Assembly: GCA_045600205.1 (NCBI GenBank) | Contig: JAZRXM010000021.1 | Coordinates: 4,069-68,068, forward strand | Direction: 5' to 3' | Length of the DNA stretch: 64,000 nt | Source: Firm-04 sp045600205 | GTDB lineage: Bacteria; Bacillota; Clostridia; Oscillospirales; Ruminococcaceae | Shown here: positions 52,001-60,730 of the stretch, in pieces | Layout of the letters: each line of letters starts with the position of its first letter | How positions within the stretch are numbered: the stretch's first letter is position 1 | Made by a program: the position numbers and the translations under genes | The notes under the pieces: model-generated | Seen by the model: the letters and a program-made list of their open reading frames with translations, nothing else | What the model was told of the DNA's origin: nothing | The model's database searches: none

Positions 52001-52111
52001 GTCCTTTGCAGATTTGATGTGGTACAGTGCAGAGAACAGTTCGGTGAGCTGGGCGAGCAGTTTTTCATCGCTTTCGACCAGCAGTAAAGTGATTTTGTCG
52101 TATACCGGCAT
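49067..52111 (-). CDS. REC-GGDEF-EAL-PAS-GAF-PAS protein, probable regulated c-di-GMP phosphodiesterase (1014 aa)
   Basis: The ATG at 52111 has AAAGGGGG 9 nt upstream; a TTG at 52120 is too close to it. Receiver domain (1-125) with VVLADDDMDD (phosphoacceptor Asp kept) and QIKPIR. The GGDEF domain (about 150-310) is degenerate (RLFADNF). The EAL domain (about 320-565) is complete: GAEALVRW, SVNVSRYD, LEITESAF, EIDDFGSGYSSF, LKIDMGFL, AEGVEK. Then PAS (about 590-700), GAF (about 720-865) and a last PAS-like domain (about 890-1014). Cytoplasmic. The partner kinase is not in the window. Confidence 0.9.
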   Translation of the reverse strand: MPVYDKITLLLVESDEKLLAQLTELFSALYHIKSAKDGFSALEKMRTESVSVVLADDDMDDMNGSAFLREVQMDPALSAIPVILMLEDDREEALVQAYTGGASGIQIKPIRPRALRAYVESKMRQFSHTLRHKMAHEAPNVPCEQTDSLTGLMQRSVFCEAADKRIKAKESNYYVIACLDVDQFKVLNDQHGLAVGDCILQKLAEVIMQHILQCNGIASRLFADNFAIMVPQHHLAILRQTLNALEHAFEGDPYSIHIHVSCGCCIIDNPELPASTLLDRAILAKSTIKGRYDTHIAYYNEAMRQSLLEEQWIIGEMERALEQKQFQLWLQPQYDIGSSTLIGAEALVRWIHPERGMISPGKFITLFERTGFIYRVDAFIWEEACRCLREWIDRGIEPLPISVNVSRYDLFRHGFLNTIISMVERYRIPKNLFRLEITESAFVKPSKQLITVVQKLQEYGILVEIDDFGSGYSSFNTLKDVPADILKIDMGFLSDSGDSQRGGNILESIIRMAKWLGMNVIAEGVEKKEQADYLRSIGCPYVQGYLYGYPMPITDYEKVLNCSEKRFDIEKLESTTGLHPDAFWDPASLETLVFNRYAGGACVFELCNNQLETLRVNEKFIAAFRLVMDESTILAKKELFPFPIADRNEVRRLLTSAIHSNSPEILEAECDLTPYGGNVEHIRFTVRMIAHVEDRYLFYQYVENITAQHTAEIEIKDVASQLQLLSNASSTLLHSLHSEKAIQQLLCELCSYFDADYSYIAELDETKKYITVNYGYGRFDKVLSELGHTLPFDDSVYWVRTLMQDGYLSISDVSTLDDAPEEARAAIEAKKLHSVAAVGLRQGEELIGSVYIVNPRMNLSHLPHLSAIGDCVSIVLQRLHLHNQVKEENLRMQSVIDNMPGGFLQAKLSASPDQPPQLLDLSDGLCKMLNRSREELFSCTPQMLQSYVHPDDIPIHQENFRRMQTEDSFSSHYRILRGDKQYVSLTVYYTATHLPDGSRCINLYYYDDTLLPKE

Positions 52112-52236
52112 TGGTTTCAACCCCCTTTGGTAAAAGTTAGTTCGAAATCGAATATATTATAACATATATCCCATAAAATTGCAATAGTTTTGATAAAATT
52201 TTGCGTAATTTTTTGTAAATTTAAGCTGATAAATTT

Positions 52237-52866
52237 TTATGATTTAAAAAATCGGCTCTGTACCCAGTTTTTGAAGCCTCTCCAAATCTCGACACATTTC
52301 AGACGGATGGCATAATGCTCCGGTGCGGCGGTCATATCGCAAACGGCACTGTCAAAATGCTCTGCCATGCGTGCCTGATTATCCGTTTTGCAGCCGGCTG
52401 CGGGTACACAGAGCGAGGGGTACATGACGCACCACCAGTTTTTTCCAGCAGCTTCCCCGATTTCGATGCGAAGGGCGGTATAGCTGCCTGCGGGGAGCGT
52501 GACGGTTTCATAGGTGCGGGCAGGGAAATCCGTTTGGCAAATGGAGGCGGAAACCGCATCGGAAAGCCCGAGTGCCGAGAGCGTTTCTTTCGCAATCGCT
52601 TCCATTTGCGGCAAATGTGCCTCCAGATTCTCCAAAGCTTGCGCACGGGTCGGGGCATCGGCAAACCATTCGCTGCTGCGGGCAAGCAGGGCATCCCGCA
52701 CGGCGTATTTTATGGTCTGGTCGGCATCGGTATCGGAATTGGCAAGAATATGCAGCCGCAGCACTCCTTCCTCCAGACGGGCAAGCGTATGGTCAGTTTC
52801 TGCGATATTCGCGCAGAATACAGCAAAAACAAAGGTCATCAGCAGATAAAAAAGCTTGTGTTTCAT
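52237..52866 (-). CDS. spoIIR: Stage II sporulation protein R
   Basis: 209 aa: an N-terminal signal-like hydrophobic segment, then VLRLHILANSDTDADQTIKYAVRDALL, the SpoIIR signature, and LPAGSYTALRIEIGEAAGKNWWCVMYPSLC. In Bacillus it is secreted from the forespore and triggers SpoIIGA to activate sigma-E. With yabP and yabQ it supports a sporulation program. RBS AAGGAGA lies upstream of the ATG. Confidence 0.93.
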   Translation of the reverse strand: MKHKLFYLLMTFVFAVFCANIAETDHTLARLEEGVLRLHILANSDTDADQTIKYAVRDALLARSSEWFADAPTRAQALENLEAHLPQMEAIAKETLSALGLSDAVSASICQTDFPARTYETVTLPAGSYTALRIEIGEAAGKNWWCVMYPSLCVPAAGCKTDNQARMAEHFDSAVCDMTAAPEHYAIRLKCVEIWRGFKNWVQSRFFKS

Positions 52867-53007
52867 CGGGATTTCTCCTTATATATGAATTTTCTGACAG
52901 CGGAAGTATCGGCGGTTTTTTCAGGATTATACAAAAATTTCAAAAAGCTGTTTCTGAAAATCTCCGAATCGGATGCCCGTTTCCGCAAAATCTTTTGCAT
53001 TTTCCTA

Positions 53008-53036
53008 TTGCAATTCCTGCAAAAATCATGTATAAT
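53008..53036 (+). promoter_or_regulatory. Promoter of fba
   Basis: TTGCAA (53008-53013), 17 bp, TATAAT (53031-53036), about 70 bp before the start codon. Confidence 0.75.
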
Positions 53037-53104
53037 AGAAACGGTGTAATCCACCACAGAAATTAGCTGCCCGCAAAAGGCGGCTGTAATAGGAGGAAAA
53101 TTCA

Positions 53105-53968
53105 ATGCTCGTATCTGCAAAAGAGATGCTGAACAAGGCAAGAGAAGGCAAGTATGCAGTCGGTCAGTTCAACATCAACAATCTCGAATGGACAAAGGCA
53201 ATTCTGCTGACAGCTCAGGAGCTGAACTCTCCCGTCATCCTCGGCGTATCCGAGGGCGCAGGCAAGTATATGTGCGGCTATACCACCGTTGTCGGTATGG
53301 TAAAGGGCATGATCAAAGAGCTGAACATTACCGTTCCGGTTGCTCTGCACCTTGATCACGGTACCTTTGAGGGCGCAAAGGCTTGCATCAACGCAGGTTT
53401 CTCGTCCATCATGTTCGACGGTTCCCACTATCCGATCGAAGAGAACATTGCAAAGACCACCGCTCTGGTCAACACCTGCGCCGTTCTGGGCATCTCCCTC
53501 GAGGCTGAGGACGGTGCAATCGGCGGCGAAGAAGACGGCGTTATCGGCAAGGGCGTGTGCGCAGATCCCGATGAGTGCAAGGCAATTGCTGATCTTGGTG
53601 TCACCATGCTGGCAGCAGGTATCGGCAACATCCACGGCAAGTATCCGGAAAACTGGGAGGGCTTGAGCTTCGATACCCTCGCAGCAGTTAAGGAAAAGGT
53701 CGGCGATATGCCGCTGGTACTGCACGGCGGTACGGGCATTCCCGCTGATATGATCAAGAAGGCGATCTCTCTGGGCGTTGCAAAGATCAACGTCAACACT
53801 GAGTGCCAGCTTGCATTCTCCGCTGCAACCAGAAAATACATCGAAGAAGGCAAGGATCTCCAGGGCAAGGGCTTTGACCCGAGAAAGGTTCTGGCTCCCG
53901 GCTTTGAGGCAATCAAGGCTACCGTTAAGGAGAAAATGGAACTGTTCGGTTCTGTCGGCAAGGCTTAA
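53105..53968 (+). CDS. fba: Class II fructose-1,6-bisphosphate aldolase
   Basis: 287 aa, zinc-dependent. It splits fructose 1,6-bisphosphate into DHAP and G3P in glycolysis. Motifs: GQFNINNLEWTKA, ALHLDHGTFE (Asp, His metal/catalytic), FDGSHYPIEENI, GIGNIHGKYP and LHGGTGIP with the Zn His. Codon use is strongly biased (as in the ribosomal genes), which fits high expression. RBS AGGAGG. Confidence 0.95.
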   Translation: MLVSAKEMLNKAREGKYAVGQFNINNLEWTKAILLTAQELNSPVILGVSEGAGKYMCGYTTVVGMVKGMIKELNITVPVALHLDHGTFEGAKACINAGFSSIMFDGSHYPIEENIAKTTALVNTCAVLGISLEAEDGAIGGEEDGVIGKGVCADPDECKAIADLGVTMLAAGIGNIHGKYPENWEGLSFDTLAAVKEKVGDMPLVLHGGTGIPADMIKKAISLGVAKINVNTECQLAFSAATRKYIEEGKDLQGKGFDPRKVLAPGFEAIKATVKEKMELFGSVGKA

Positions 53969-53982
53969 TTCTAATGAAAATC

Positions 53983-54012
53983 CTGCCCCATCTGCAAAGA
54001 TGGGGCATTTTC
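53983..54012 (+). terminator. Terminator of fba
   Basis: GCCCCATCT-GCAA-AGATGGGGC followed by ATTTTCATTTTT. Confidence 0.85.
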
Positions 54013-54043
54013 ATTTTTATCCGATAAATTTTTGAAAATAAGC

Positions 54044-54072
54044 TTGACAAATCGGATTCTTTGTGATATAAT
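54044..54072 (+). promoter_or_regulatory. Consensus promoter of the tRNA-Ser pair
   Basis: TTGACA (54044-54049), 17 bp, TATAAT (54067-54072). Confidence 0.85.
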
Positions 54073-54092
54073 AATAAAGCTGAATCCGTTAT

Positions 54093-54181
<89 letters not shown>

Positions 54182-54209
54182 CATTTTTCAAAGGGTTTGC
54201 ATTCACCAT

Positions 54210-54296
54210 GGAGAAGTACCCAAGTGGTGAAGGGGCTCCCCTGCTAAGGGAGTAGGGCTCGAAAGGGTCGCGAGGGTTCAAATCCCTCCTTCTCCG
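54210..54296 (+). tRNA. tRNA-Ser (anticodon GCT)
   Basis: Acceptor stem GGAGAAG/CTTCTCC, anticodon arm CTCCC-CTGCTAA-GGGAG (anticodon GCT), long variable arm, T-arm GGTTCAAATCC. CCA not encoded. It is 28 bp after the first tRNA-Ser and shares its promoter. Confidence 0.96.
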
Positions 54297-54304
54297 TTCT
54301 AATG

Positions 54305-54349
54305 AAACGTTCCAGATACGTAGAAAACATCGTATCTGGAACGTTTTTG
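54305..54349 (+). terminator. Terminator of the tRNA-Ser pair
   Basis: AAACGTTCCAGATACG/CGTATCTGGAACGTTT, then T-rich sequence. Confidence 0.9.
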
Positions 54350-54662
54350 TTTGTTGTGATGCGAAATTGCATGCGGATTTTCGAAGCGAAAAAGTACTTC
54401 ATGTGCTCATTTTTCGACCGAATCGCACACGCATTGGTGCCCTGAGCGGTCTGGGTATATTTCGGAGTTTTTTAGCCTGATATAGCCGTCTGGAAATTGG
54501 CGTGCCCAGTTTTATGTCGAAAATCCCAACGGGACAAAATCAAGAAAATCTGTAACCGCATCGACGCATTGGCAGGCGGAGAAACTTGCAGCCGAATATA
54601 CCGTAAATTCGCAACAGATGACTGTCGCAGTGGCAATGGAAGGATGGGATTTCTTGATCTCA
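54350..54662. other. Intergenic stretch between tRNA-Ser and the cas operon, no gene supported
   Basis: About 310 bp with short open frames on both strands but no ribosome-binding site or recognisable protein. It may be a decayed gene or an old insertion scar. I see no repeat of the tRNA 3' end that would mark an attachment site. Confidence 0.4.
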
Positions 54663-54663
54663 T

Positions 54664-54702
54664 AAAGCCGATATGTTCTGTTTCAAATATATCGGCTTTT
54701 TT
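54664..54702 (+). terminator. Terminator-like hairpin before the cas promoter
   Basis: AAAGCCGATAT with ATATCGGCTTT, followed by T-rich TTTATT. Confidence 0.7.
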
Positions 54703-54752
54703 ATTAGAATGGGATTATTGAAAGCGTTTGTCAGAAATTTATATAAAATGTG

Positions 54753-54781
54753 TTGACAATCCAGCTTCGCTGTTGTATAAT
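54753..54781 (+). promoter_or_regulatory. Consensus promoter of the CRISPR-Cas operon
   Basis: TTGACA (54753-54758), 17 bp, TATAAT (54776-54781), 70 bp before cas3. A perfect sigma-A promoter suggests constant expression. Confidence 0.85.
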
Positions 54782-54851
54782 AAGAGTGGAATAGAGGCTT
54801 CGTTTACAGAAGGAATGGTATTAGCAATAAAATAGATCAGAGGATTTAGAT

Positions 54852-57491
54852 ATGTTGATGATTGATGCAATTGCTGCGAAAAGCGAGAGCCATGACTCTT
54901 CTATTTGGTTGCCGTTTTCGATTCATGCGTTTGATACGGCAGGAATCATTGAGCGATTGTTCAACAAGTGGCTTCCTGATTCAGTAAGAAAAACACTTTG
55001 TGAATCGATTGCTCTTGGAAGTGATGTTGAGTCTCGTGAAAAAATGACTTCTGAGTATTGTAGACTTTTGGCACTGCTTCATGATATTGGGAAGCTGACA
55101 CCCGCTTTTCAGAGTAAAATTTCGATCCATATTTTGGGGTATGCAGAAGTGCTTTCCAACGAAGGAGTGGATTTGTCGTCATGTTCCACTTTTGGTTCTT
55201 CGCCGCATTCCATTGCAGGAGAAGCGATTTTACTGAATGCTCATTTCCCGGAATCCTTTTGCGAGATTATCGGCTCACATCATGGAAAACATTGCGGAAC
55301 GGCTATGAATCAGATTGCAGACTATCCGCAAAATTTCTATGGGTATCGTAAATGTAATCAAAAGCAGTGGGAACATTTGTGGGAAGCATGGATTCATAGT
55401 GCTTTCTCAGAGACAGATTTAACTCTGGATATTTTACCGGAAGTGGATGTTCCGAGTCAAATGATATTGACGGGACTTTTAATTATGGCAGATTGGCTTG
55501 CAAGTAACCCGAAATATTTTCCATATATCTCGGTTGGATGCAATACTGATGACATTCCTATTCGGTTAGAAAATGCATGGAAACAGATCGCGTTCACTGA
55601 TGTCTGGCGTGCTGACACAGGACTTACAGATATTCAATGGTTTGATTCTCGATTTGACTTTGAGCCGAATGATGTGCAGCAATATATGATACATACTGTA
55701 TCCGAAAATCCCAATGCAGGAATATATATTTTGGAAGCACCAATGGGTGTTGGAAAAACAGAAGCAGCACTTGCCGCTGCGGAAATATTAGCCGAAAAAT
55801 TTGAATTGGGCGGTGTGTATTTCGGATTGCCGACACAAGCTACTGCCAACGGTCTGTTTGAACGTATTTATCATTGGGCTTCAAAATGCGATGAGGAAAA
55901 GCACTCAATCAGGCTGGCGCATGGCATGGTCGATTTGAATGAAAAATACCAATCGATTTTTCATGGCACTGCGGATAATTCTATTGATGAATCGCTAATT
56001 GTTCACGAATGGTTTGAAGGAAGAAAGCAGGCTTTGCTTTCGGATTTTGTAATTGCTACTGTAGACCAGTTCTTGCTTGCTTCTCTGAAACAAAAGCATA
56101 TTATGTTGCGACACCTTGGGCTGACAGGAAAGATTGTGATTATTGATGAATGTCATGCTTATGATGCATATATGAATGTATATCTGGACAATACCCTGAC
56201 TTGGATGGGGACGTATGGTGTACCGGTTATTATTCTATCAGCGACGCTTCCTCCAAAGCGCAGAGAACAATTGATTCATGCCTATTTAGGTTTATCAAAG
56301 CATAAGGAATTAACATATCAGACTCAAAGTTCAGTGAATGCATATCCGGTGTTAACATGGACAAGTCAAAAGGCTGTATTTCAGTCTGCAATCTTAACGG
56401 ATGATTTACCAAAGGAGATATCAGTTCGTCGTTTGCCTGAAACTGCATTGGTACAGGAATTGGGGATGCGTCTTTGCGATGGCGGATGTGCAGCAGTCAT
56501 TGTTAATACTGTGCATTATTCGCAATTTTTGAGTCGTACTATTGCAGAACAACTTTCGGATTTTGAAGTGATCTGTTTCCACAGTCGGTTTCTTGCGACT
56601 GACCGTGCAAAGATTGAAAAGATGTTGCTTTCGCGTGTTGGAAAAGATTCAGACCGCATTTCTCGTGACAGATTGATTGTGGTTGGAACACAAGTAATGG
56701 AACAATCATTGGATTTGGATTTTGATTATATGGTAACAGAACTATGTCCGATTGATTTGTTGCTACAGCGATCTGGAAGATTGCATCGTCATTCTCGAAA
56801 ACGTCCGAAATTGTTGCAAGATCCAATTCTTTCTGTGCTGGATATTGACAGTACCAAGAACAGGATATATGATAAATGGATTTTATATCAGACCGAACAA
56901 GTGCTGCCTGACAAGTTGAGCATTCCGAAGTGTATACCGCCACTGGTCAGTCAAGTATATGACGCAGCGGATGAACAGGATCCGCGATATCAGGAATATC
57001 AGCGAACGATTCAGAAATTGGAAAAAAAGGCATCTGAGTATTGTATTCAAGCGGATAACCTTGGAAAAAAATATAAAAGGCTGCTTTCTGATTTTCTGGA
57101 TGACGATGTTGGCAGTTCAAAAGAGGCAGAAGCATCTGTAAGAAATACAGAGGAAACGATTGAGGTTCTTGTCCTTCAGAAAACAGATAACCATTTACTA
57201 TCGTTGGCAAATGGAACGGGGAGCTTTGATCCGACAATGCCGCTTGATGAGGCAGAGGCTTTGCAAATTGCGCGTGAAAGGTTACGATTACCTGTTTCAT
57301 TGAGCAAATGGCATTTTGGGGAGACAATCCGTGCACTGGATGTGATTCCTGAAAAGTGGCGTGAATCTGCATGGCTGAAAGGCGAAATGCTGCTTTTGTT
57401 GGATCAGGATTCCAATGCGGTTATTCAGGGCAGAACACTACACTACAGTCAGATATATGGCTTGATCGAGTTGGAAAGGGATGAAATATGA
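54852..57491 (+). CDS. cas3: Cas3, nuclease-helicase of type I-E
   Basis: 879 aa. An N-terminal HD nuclease has His25 (FSIHAFDT), His77-Asp78 in LLHDIGKLTPAFQ, and further His residues around IIGSHHGKHCG. The SF2 helicase follows: Walker A EAPMGVGKTEAA (about 300), DECH box IIDECHAYD (about 432), motif III LSATLPP, and motif VI LLQRSGRLHRH. Cas3 is recruited by Cascade to degrade target DNA. The stop overlaps casA by 4 nt (ATGA). Confidence 0.96.
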   Translation: MLMIDAIAAKSESHDSSIWLPFSIHAFDTAGIIERLFNKWLPDSVRKTLCESIALGSDVESREKMTSEYCRLLALLHDIGKLTPAFQSKISIHILGYAEVLSNEGVDLSSCSTFGSSPHSIAGEAILLNAHFPESFCEIIGSHHGKHCGTAMNQIADYPQNFYGYRKCNQKQWEHLWEAWIHSAFSETDLTLDILPEVDVPSQMILTGLLIMADWLASNPKYFPYISVGCNTDDIPIRLENAWKQIAFTDVWRADTGLTDIQWFDSRFDFEPNDVQQYMIHTVSENPNAGIYILEAPMGVGKTEAALAAAEILAEKFELGGVYFGLPTQATANGLFERIYHWASKCDEEKHSIRLAHGMVDLNEKYQSIFHGTADNSIDESLIVHEWFEGRKQALLSDFVIATVDQFLLASLKQKHIMLRHLGLTGKIVIIDECHAYDAYMNVYLDNTLTWMGTYGVPVIILSATLPPKRREQLIHAYLGLSKHKELTYQTQSSVNAYPVLTWTSQKAVFQSAILTDDLPKEISVRRLPETALVQELGMRLCDGGCAAVIVNTVHYSQFLSRTIAEQLSDFEVICFHSRFLATDRAKIEKMLLSRVGKDSDRISRDRLIVVGTQVMEQSLDLDFDYMVTELCPIDLLLQRSGRLHRHSRKRPKLLQDPILSVLDIDSTKNRIYDKWILYQTEQVLPDKLSIPKCIPPLVSQVYDAADEQDPRYQEYQRTIQKLEKKASEYCIQADNLGKKYKRLLSDFLDDDVGSSKEAEASVRNTEETIEVLVLQKTDNHLLSLANGTGSFDPTMPLDEAEALQIARERLRLPVSLSKWHFGETIRALDVIPEKWRESAWLKGEMLLLLDQDSNAVIQGRTLHYSQIYGLIELERDEI

Positions 57492-59107
57492 ATAGAGATT
57501 TTAATTTGATTGATGCACCGTGGATATTGGTTCGAACCAAAGATGGCGGTGTATCAGAAGTTGGTTTGCGTGATGCTTTACTGTCCTCCCATGAATATGT
57601 CGGTCTGGCAGGGGAAACAAAACCACAGGATTTTGCGGTGTTTCGATTGATGCTTGCAATAATGTATACCGCTTTTTCACGATATGATGCAGAAGGCAAT
57701 GAGGCGGATGAGGATGCCGATCCGTTGGATTACTGGAAAATGATTTGGGATAACGGACAAATTCCAAAGGCTCCGATTGAACGGTATCTAACGGAATGGC
57801 ATGAACGATTCTGGTTGTTTGATGATGAATATCCTTTTTATCAAACCAATGCGGTGAAATGCAAAAAAGAATGCGCAACTGCAAAAATGATTGGAACGCT
57901 GTTTGAAAGTAATAATAAGGCACGATTGTTTTCTGAACGAAGGGATGAGGGCAGATACTTGACATATGCGGAGGCAGCACGGTGGCTGTTGCATTTGATG
58001 CAATTTGATGACATTGCTGCCAAGCAACCGACGCCCAAGAGGACATGGTGTGGTCAATTAAGCTTGATTGCTTTGATTGGCGAAAATTTGTTTCAAACGC
58101 TGATGCTGAATTATCGCGCGGATTATGATGCAGATCACGATGTATTTGAGGAACATCCGTCATGGGAAACAGACAGGCGGAATGTATCTTTTAATCAGCA
58201 GATTTCCGTGCCGGATAATCAGGCTGCACTTTTGACTTTGCAATCCAGAAACCTGTTATTATGTGCAGACAATGGTATGGTAAATGCATATAAACTGGCA
58301 GGTGGTGATTGGTTTGAAGATACTGCTGTGTTTAGCGAACAAATGACATTATGGAGTGGATATCAGGAGAAAAAAGAGCAGCCTCCTGTATTCAAACCGA
58401 AACGATATGACAGTTCAAAGTTGATATGGCAGGAATTCGGAAGTATCTCTGCATTAGCGGAAGAAATGAAAGATTCATCTCATTTTGTCAGACCTGCCGG
58501 CGTTGTGGAATGGCTATATAAGTTGCTGCATTATCGTTTGATTTCATCCGATTATGTGGTCAAGGTTTGTACTGCTGCTGTGATCTATGATTTCAAGCAG
58601 GCAACGTCTTTGCCCGTGGTGGATGCTGTGAGTGATTCCGTTACTTTTCATGCCAAGTTATTAGAAGATATCAGCGCAGAATGGCGCAGGCGAATCATTT
58701 CAGAAATCGGAAAATGTGAAAAAGCAGCCCAATATGTCCATTCCCTTTACAAAGACTTACAGAAGGCGGCCGGAAGGCGTGATAAAGATGCAACTGAATC
58801 CCAATCTGGCGAAAAGGATGCGAAACAGGAATACTATGCTAGAATCGACAGATGTTTCAGATTATGGCTGGCTGAACTGAATCCGGACAATGACCGTGAT
58901 ACATATTCTGAAATGCTGGAAGCGCAGTTATGCAGAATTGCCATTGCGTATGGTAGAGAACTGGTCAGTCAGGTGGGGGCACAAACGATATTTGTGAGCA
59001 ATGAGATTTCAGCGGCAATCGCAATCAATAAATTTGAAAATTGTGTCAAGAAGTTGTTTGTCGTTGAAAAAAAGAAAGAGGAGGTGAAAGAAGTTGAGCA
59101 AACATGA
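57488..59107 (+). CDS. casA: Cse1/CasA (Cas8e), large subunit of Cascade
   Basis: 539 aa. It starts NRDFNLIDAPWILVRTKDGG and GLRDALLSSHEY, the typical Cse1 opening, with later KQPTPKRTWCGQLSLIAL and RLMLAIMYTAF. The subunit recognises the PAM and recruits Cas3. Length fits the family (about 500-560). The end is basic and overlaps the start of casB by 14 nt. Confidence 0.93.
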   Translation: MNRDFNLIDAPWILVRTKDGGVSEVGLRDALLSSHEYVGLAGETKPQDFAVFRLMLAIMYTAFSRYDAEGNEADEDADPLDYWKMIWDNGQIPKAPIERYLTEWHERFWLFDDEYPFYQTNAVKCKKECATAKMIGTLFESNNKARLFSERRDEGRYLTYAEAARWLLHLMQFDDIAAKQPTPKRTWCGQLSLIALIGENLFQTLMLNYRADYDADHDVFEEHPSWETDRRNVSFNQQISVPDNQAALLTLQSRNLLLCADNGMVNAYKLAGGDWFEDTAVFSEQMTLWSGYQEKKEQPPVFKPKRYDSSKLIWQEFGSISALAEEMKDSSHFVRPAGVVEWLYKLLHYRLISSDYVVKVCTAAVIYDFKQATSLPVVDAVSDSVTFHAKLLEDISAEWRRRIISEIGKCEKAAQYVHSLYKDLQKAAGRRDKDATESQSGEKDAKQEYYARIDRCFRLWLAELNPDNDRDTYSEMLEAQLCRIAIAYGRELVSQVGAQTIFVSNEISAAIAINKFENCVKKLFVVEKKKEEVKEVEQT

Positions 59108-59672
59108 ACTGGTCTATCGCTTTGTAGCGTCGAAAATCGCGTATCTGAATACTCTGAGCAATCAAAATTCCAATGTTTACAGAGCAATTCTTGCGAATAT
59201 GCGTCGTGGAGTCGGACATTTTCCGGGAGAACTTCCGGAACTTTGGGGGATGATTTTTGATCGCTTGCCCGAAGAATTGTATGGGCAGGGGAAACCATCG
59301 GGGGCAGAATGGGCAATCTATTCTGCTTTGACACTTTATGCGCTGCATCAGCAAGGGAGTGAAGAATCTGTTCATTGTGCAGATATCTCGATTGGAAAAG
59401 CAGCAGCGGCTCTTGTAAAATCAGAAGATGATACTGATCGGATTCTGAAACGATTGAATTTGATTGCCACATCCGTTTCAACGGAAGATCTTGTGTATCA
59501 TCTTCGTGGATTGATTCAGCTTTTGAAAGGGGAAACCGTCAAGCTGGATTATGCTAGGATGGCAAGGGAATTGTATCTGTTTCAATATGCAGATGCTGCC
59601 AATGATATCCGAATTGCATGGGGAAGAGATTTTTATCGCCAAATCAATCATTTGAAGGAGAATAAATCATGA
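59094..59672 (+). CDS. casB: Cse2/CasB, small subunit of Cascade
   Basis: 192 aa, TTG start at 59094 with GAGGAGGTG 7 nt upstream, inside the end of casA. The all-helical protein shows NVYRAILANMRRGVGHFPGELPELW and EWAIYSALTLYALHQQG, as in Cse2. Two copies per Cascade stabilise the R-loop. Ends with an ATGA overlap with casC. Confidence 0.92.
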   Translation: MSKHELVYRFVASKIAYLNTLSNQNSNVYRAILANMRRGVGHFPGELPELWGMIFDRLPEELYGQGKPSGAEWAIYSALTLYALHQQGSEESVHCADISIGKAAAALVKSEDDTDRILKRLNLIATSVSTEDLVYHLRGLIQLLKGETVKLDYARMARELYLFQYADAANDIRIAWGRDFYRQINHLKENKS

Positions 59673-60730
59673 ATATGAACAGAATGTACGTTGATTTCCA
59701 TATCATTCAGACCGTTCCGCCAAGCTGTGTGAACCGCGATGATACCGGCAGACCCAAAACCGCATTTTATGGCGGTGCAAACCGTGCACGAGTATCCAGT
59801 CAATCTTGGAAGCACGCAATGCGTGCAGTCTTTACTGAATGCTTTAGCGAGGAGCAACTTGGATATCGGACAAAATATGCGGTAAGTTTGATTGAGACTA
59901 TTTTAAAGCAGAATGGATTTTCGGAGGATGATGCAGCCAAAAAAGCTGCGGAGGCAATGAAATGGGCTGGTGTTAAGGTGAACGAAAAGAAGGAAAATAC
60001 AACAGGTGCATTGTTCTTCATCAGCAACAAACAAGCCCATCAGCTTGCGGATTTAGTTATCGCGGGCGCGGGCGAAAAGAATGCGAAAGCCTATAAAGAA
60101 GCTCTCAAAGATAATCCGTCTGTTGATATCGCTCTGTTTGGACGCATGGTAGCAGACGACAACTATCTCAATGTGGATGCTGCATCGCAGGTTGCTCATG
60201 CAATTTCAACTCACGCGATTCAGAATGAATACGATTATTTTACCGCAGTAGATGACTGCAATCAGGCAGATCATGCAGGTGCCGGACATCTCGGTACAAT
60301 GGAATATAATTCTGCAACGTTATATCGCTATGCAACGGTCAATGTAGCTGAATTGTTGCACACGGTTGGTGCAGAAACGACGGGTGCGCTGAAAGGTTTT
60401 GCTGAGGCAATGATTCGTTCTATGCCGACCGGAAAGCAGAATTCTTATGCAAACAAGACATTGCCGGATTTGGTATATGTTACTGTAAGAAATGATCAGC
60501 CGGTCAATCTGTGTGGTGCATTTGAAAAGCCCATATCAGGTTCAGACGGATATGCATCTAAATCCGTAAATGCTTTGTTTGCGTATGCTGAAAAGGTATA
60601 TGCGGATTACTGTGGCAATCCGGTCAAGAGTTTTGTGATCGGAACGGATGCTGTTTTGGGTGCTGAAAAAGTGAACATAAACGAGCTTTTGGCGGCACTT
60701 GGTCAACTTGAAATAAATGAGGTGAGCTGA
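59669..60730 (+). CDS. casC: Cas7e/CasC, backbone subunit of Cascade
   Basis: 353 aa. RAMP backbone protein: YVDFHIIQTVPPSCVNRDDTGR, GGANRARVSSQSWKHAMR near the start, and DQPVNLCGAFEKPI near the end. Six copies bind the crRNA spacer. The stop shares one base with the casD start. Confidence 0.95.
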   Translation: MNMNRMYVDFHIIQTVPPSCVNRDDTGRPKTAFYGGANRARVSSQSWKHAMRAVFTECFSEEQLGYRTKYAVSLIETILKQNGFSEDDAAKKAAEAMKWAGVKVNEKKENTTGALFFISNKQAHQLADLVIAGAGEKNAKAYKEALKDNPSVDIALFGRMVADDNYLNVDAASQVAHAISTHAIQNEYDYFTAVDDCNQADHAGAGHLGTMEYNSATLYRYATVNVAELLHTVGAETTGALKGFAEAMIRSMPTGKQNSYANKTLPDLVYVTVRNDQPVNLCGAFEKPISGSDGYASKSVNALFAYAEKVYADYCGNPVKSFVIGTDAVLGAEKVNINELLAALGQLEINEVS

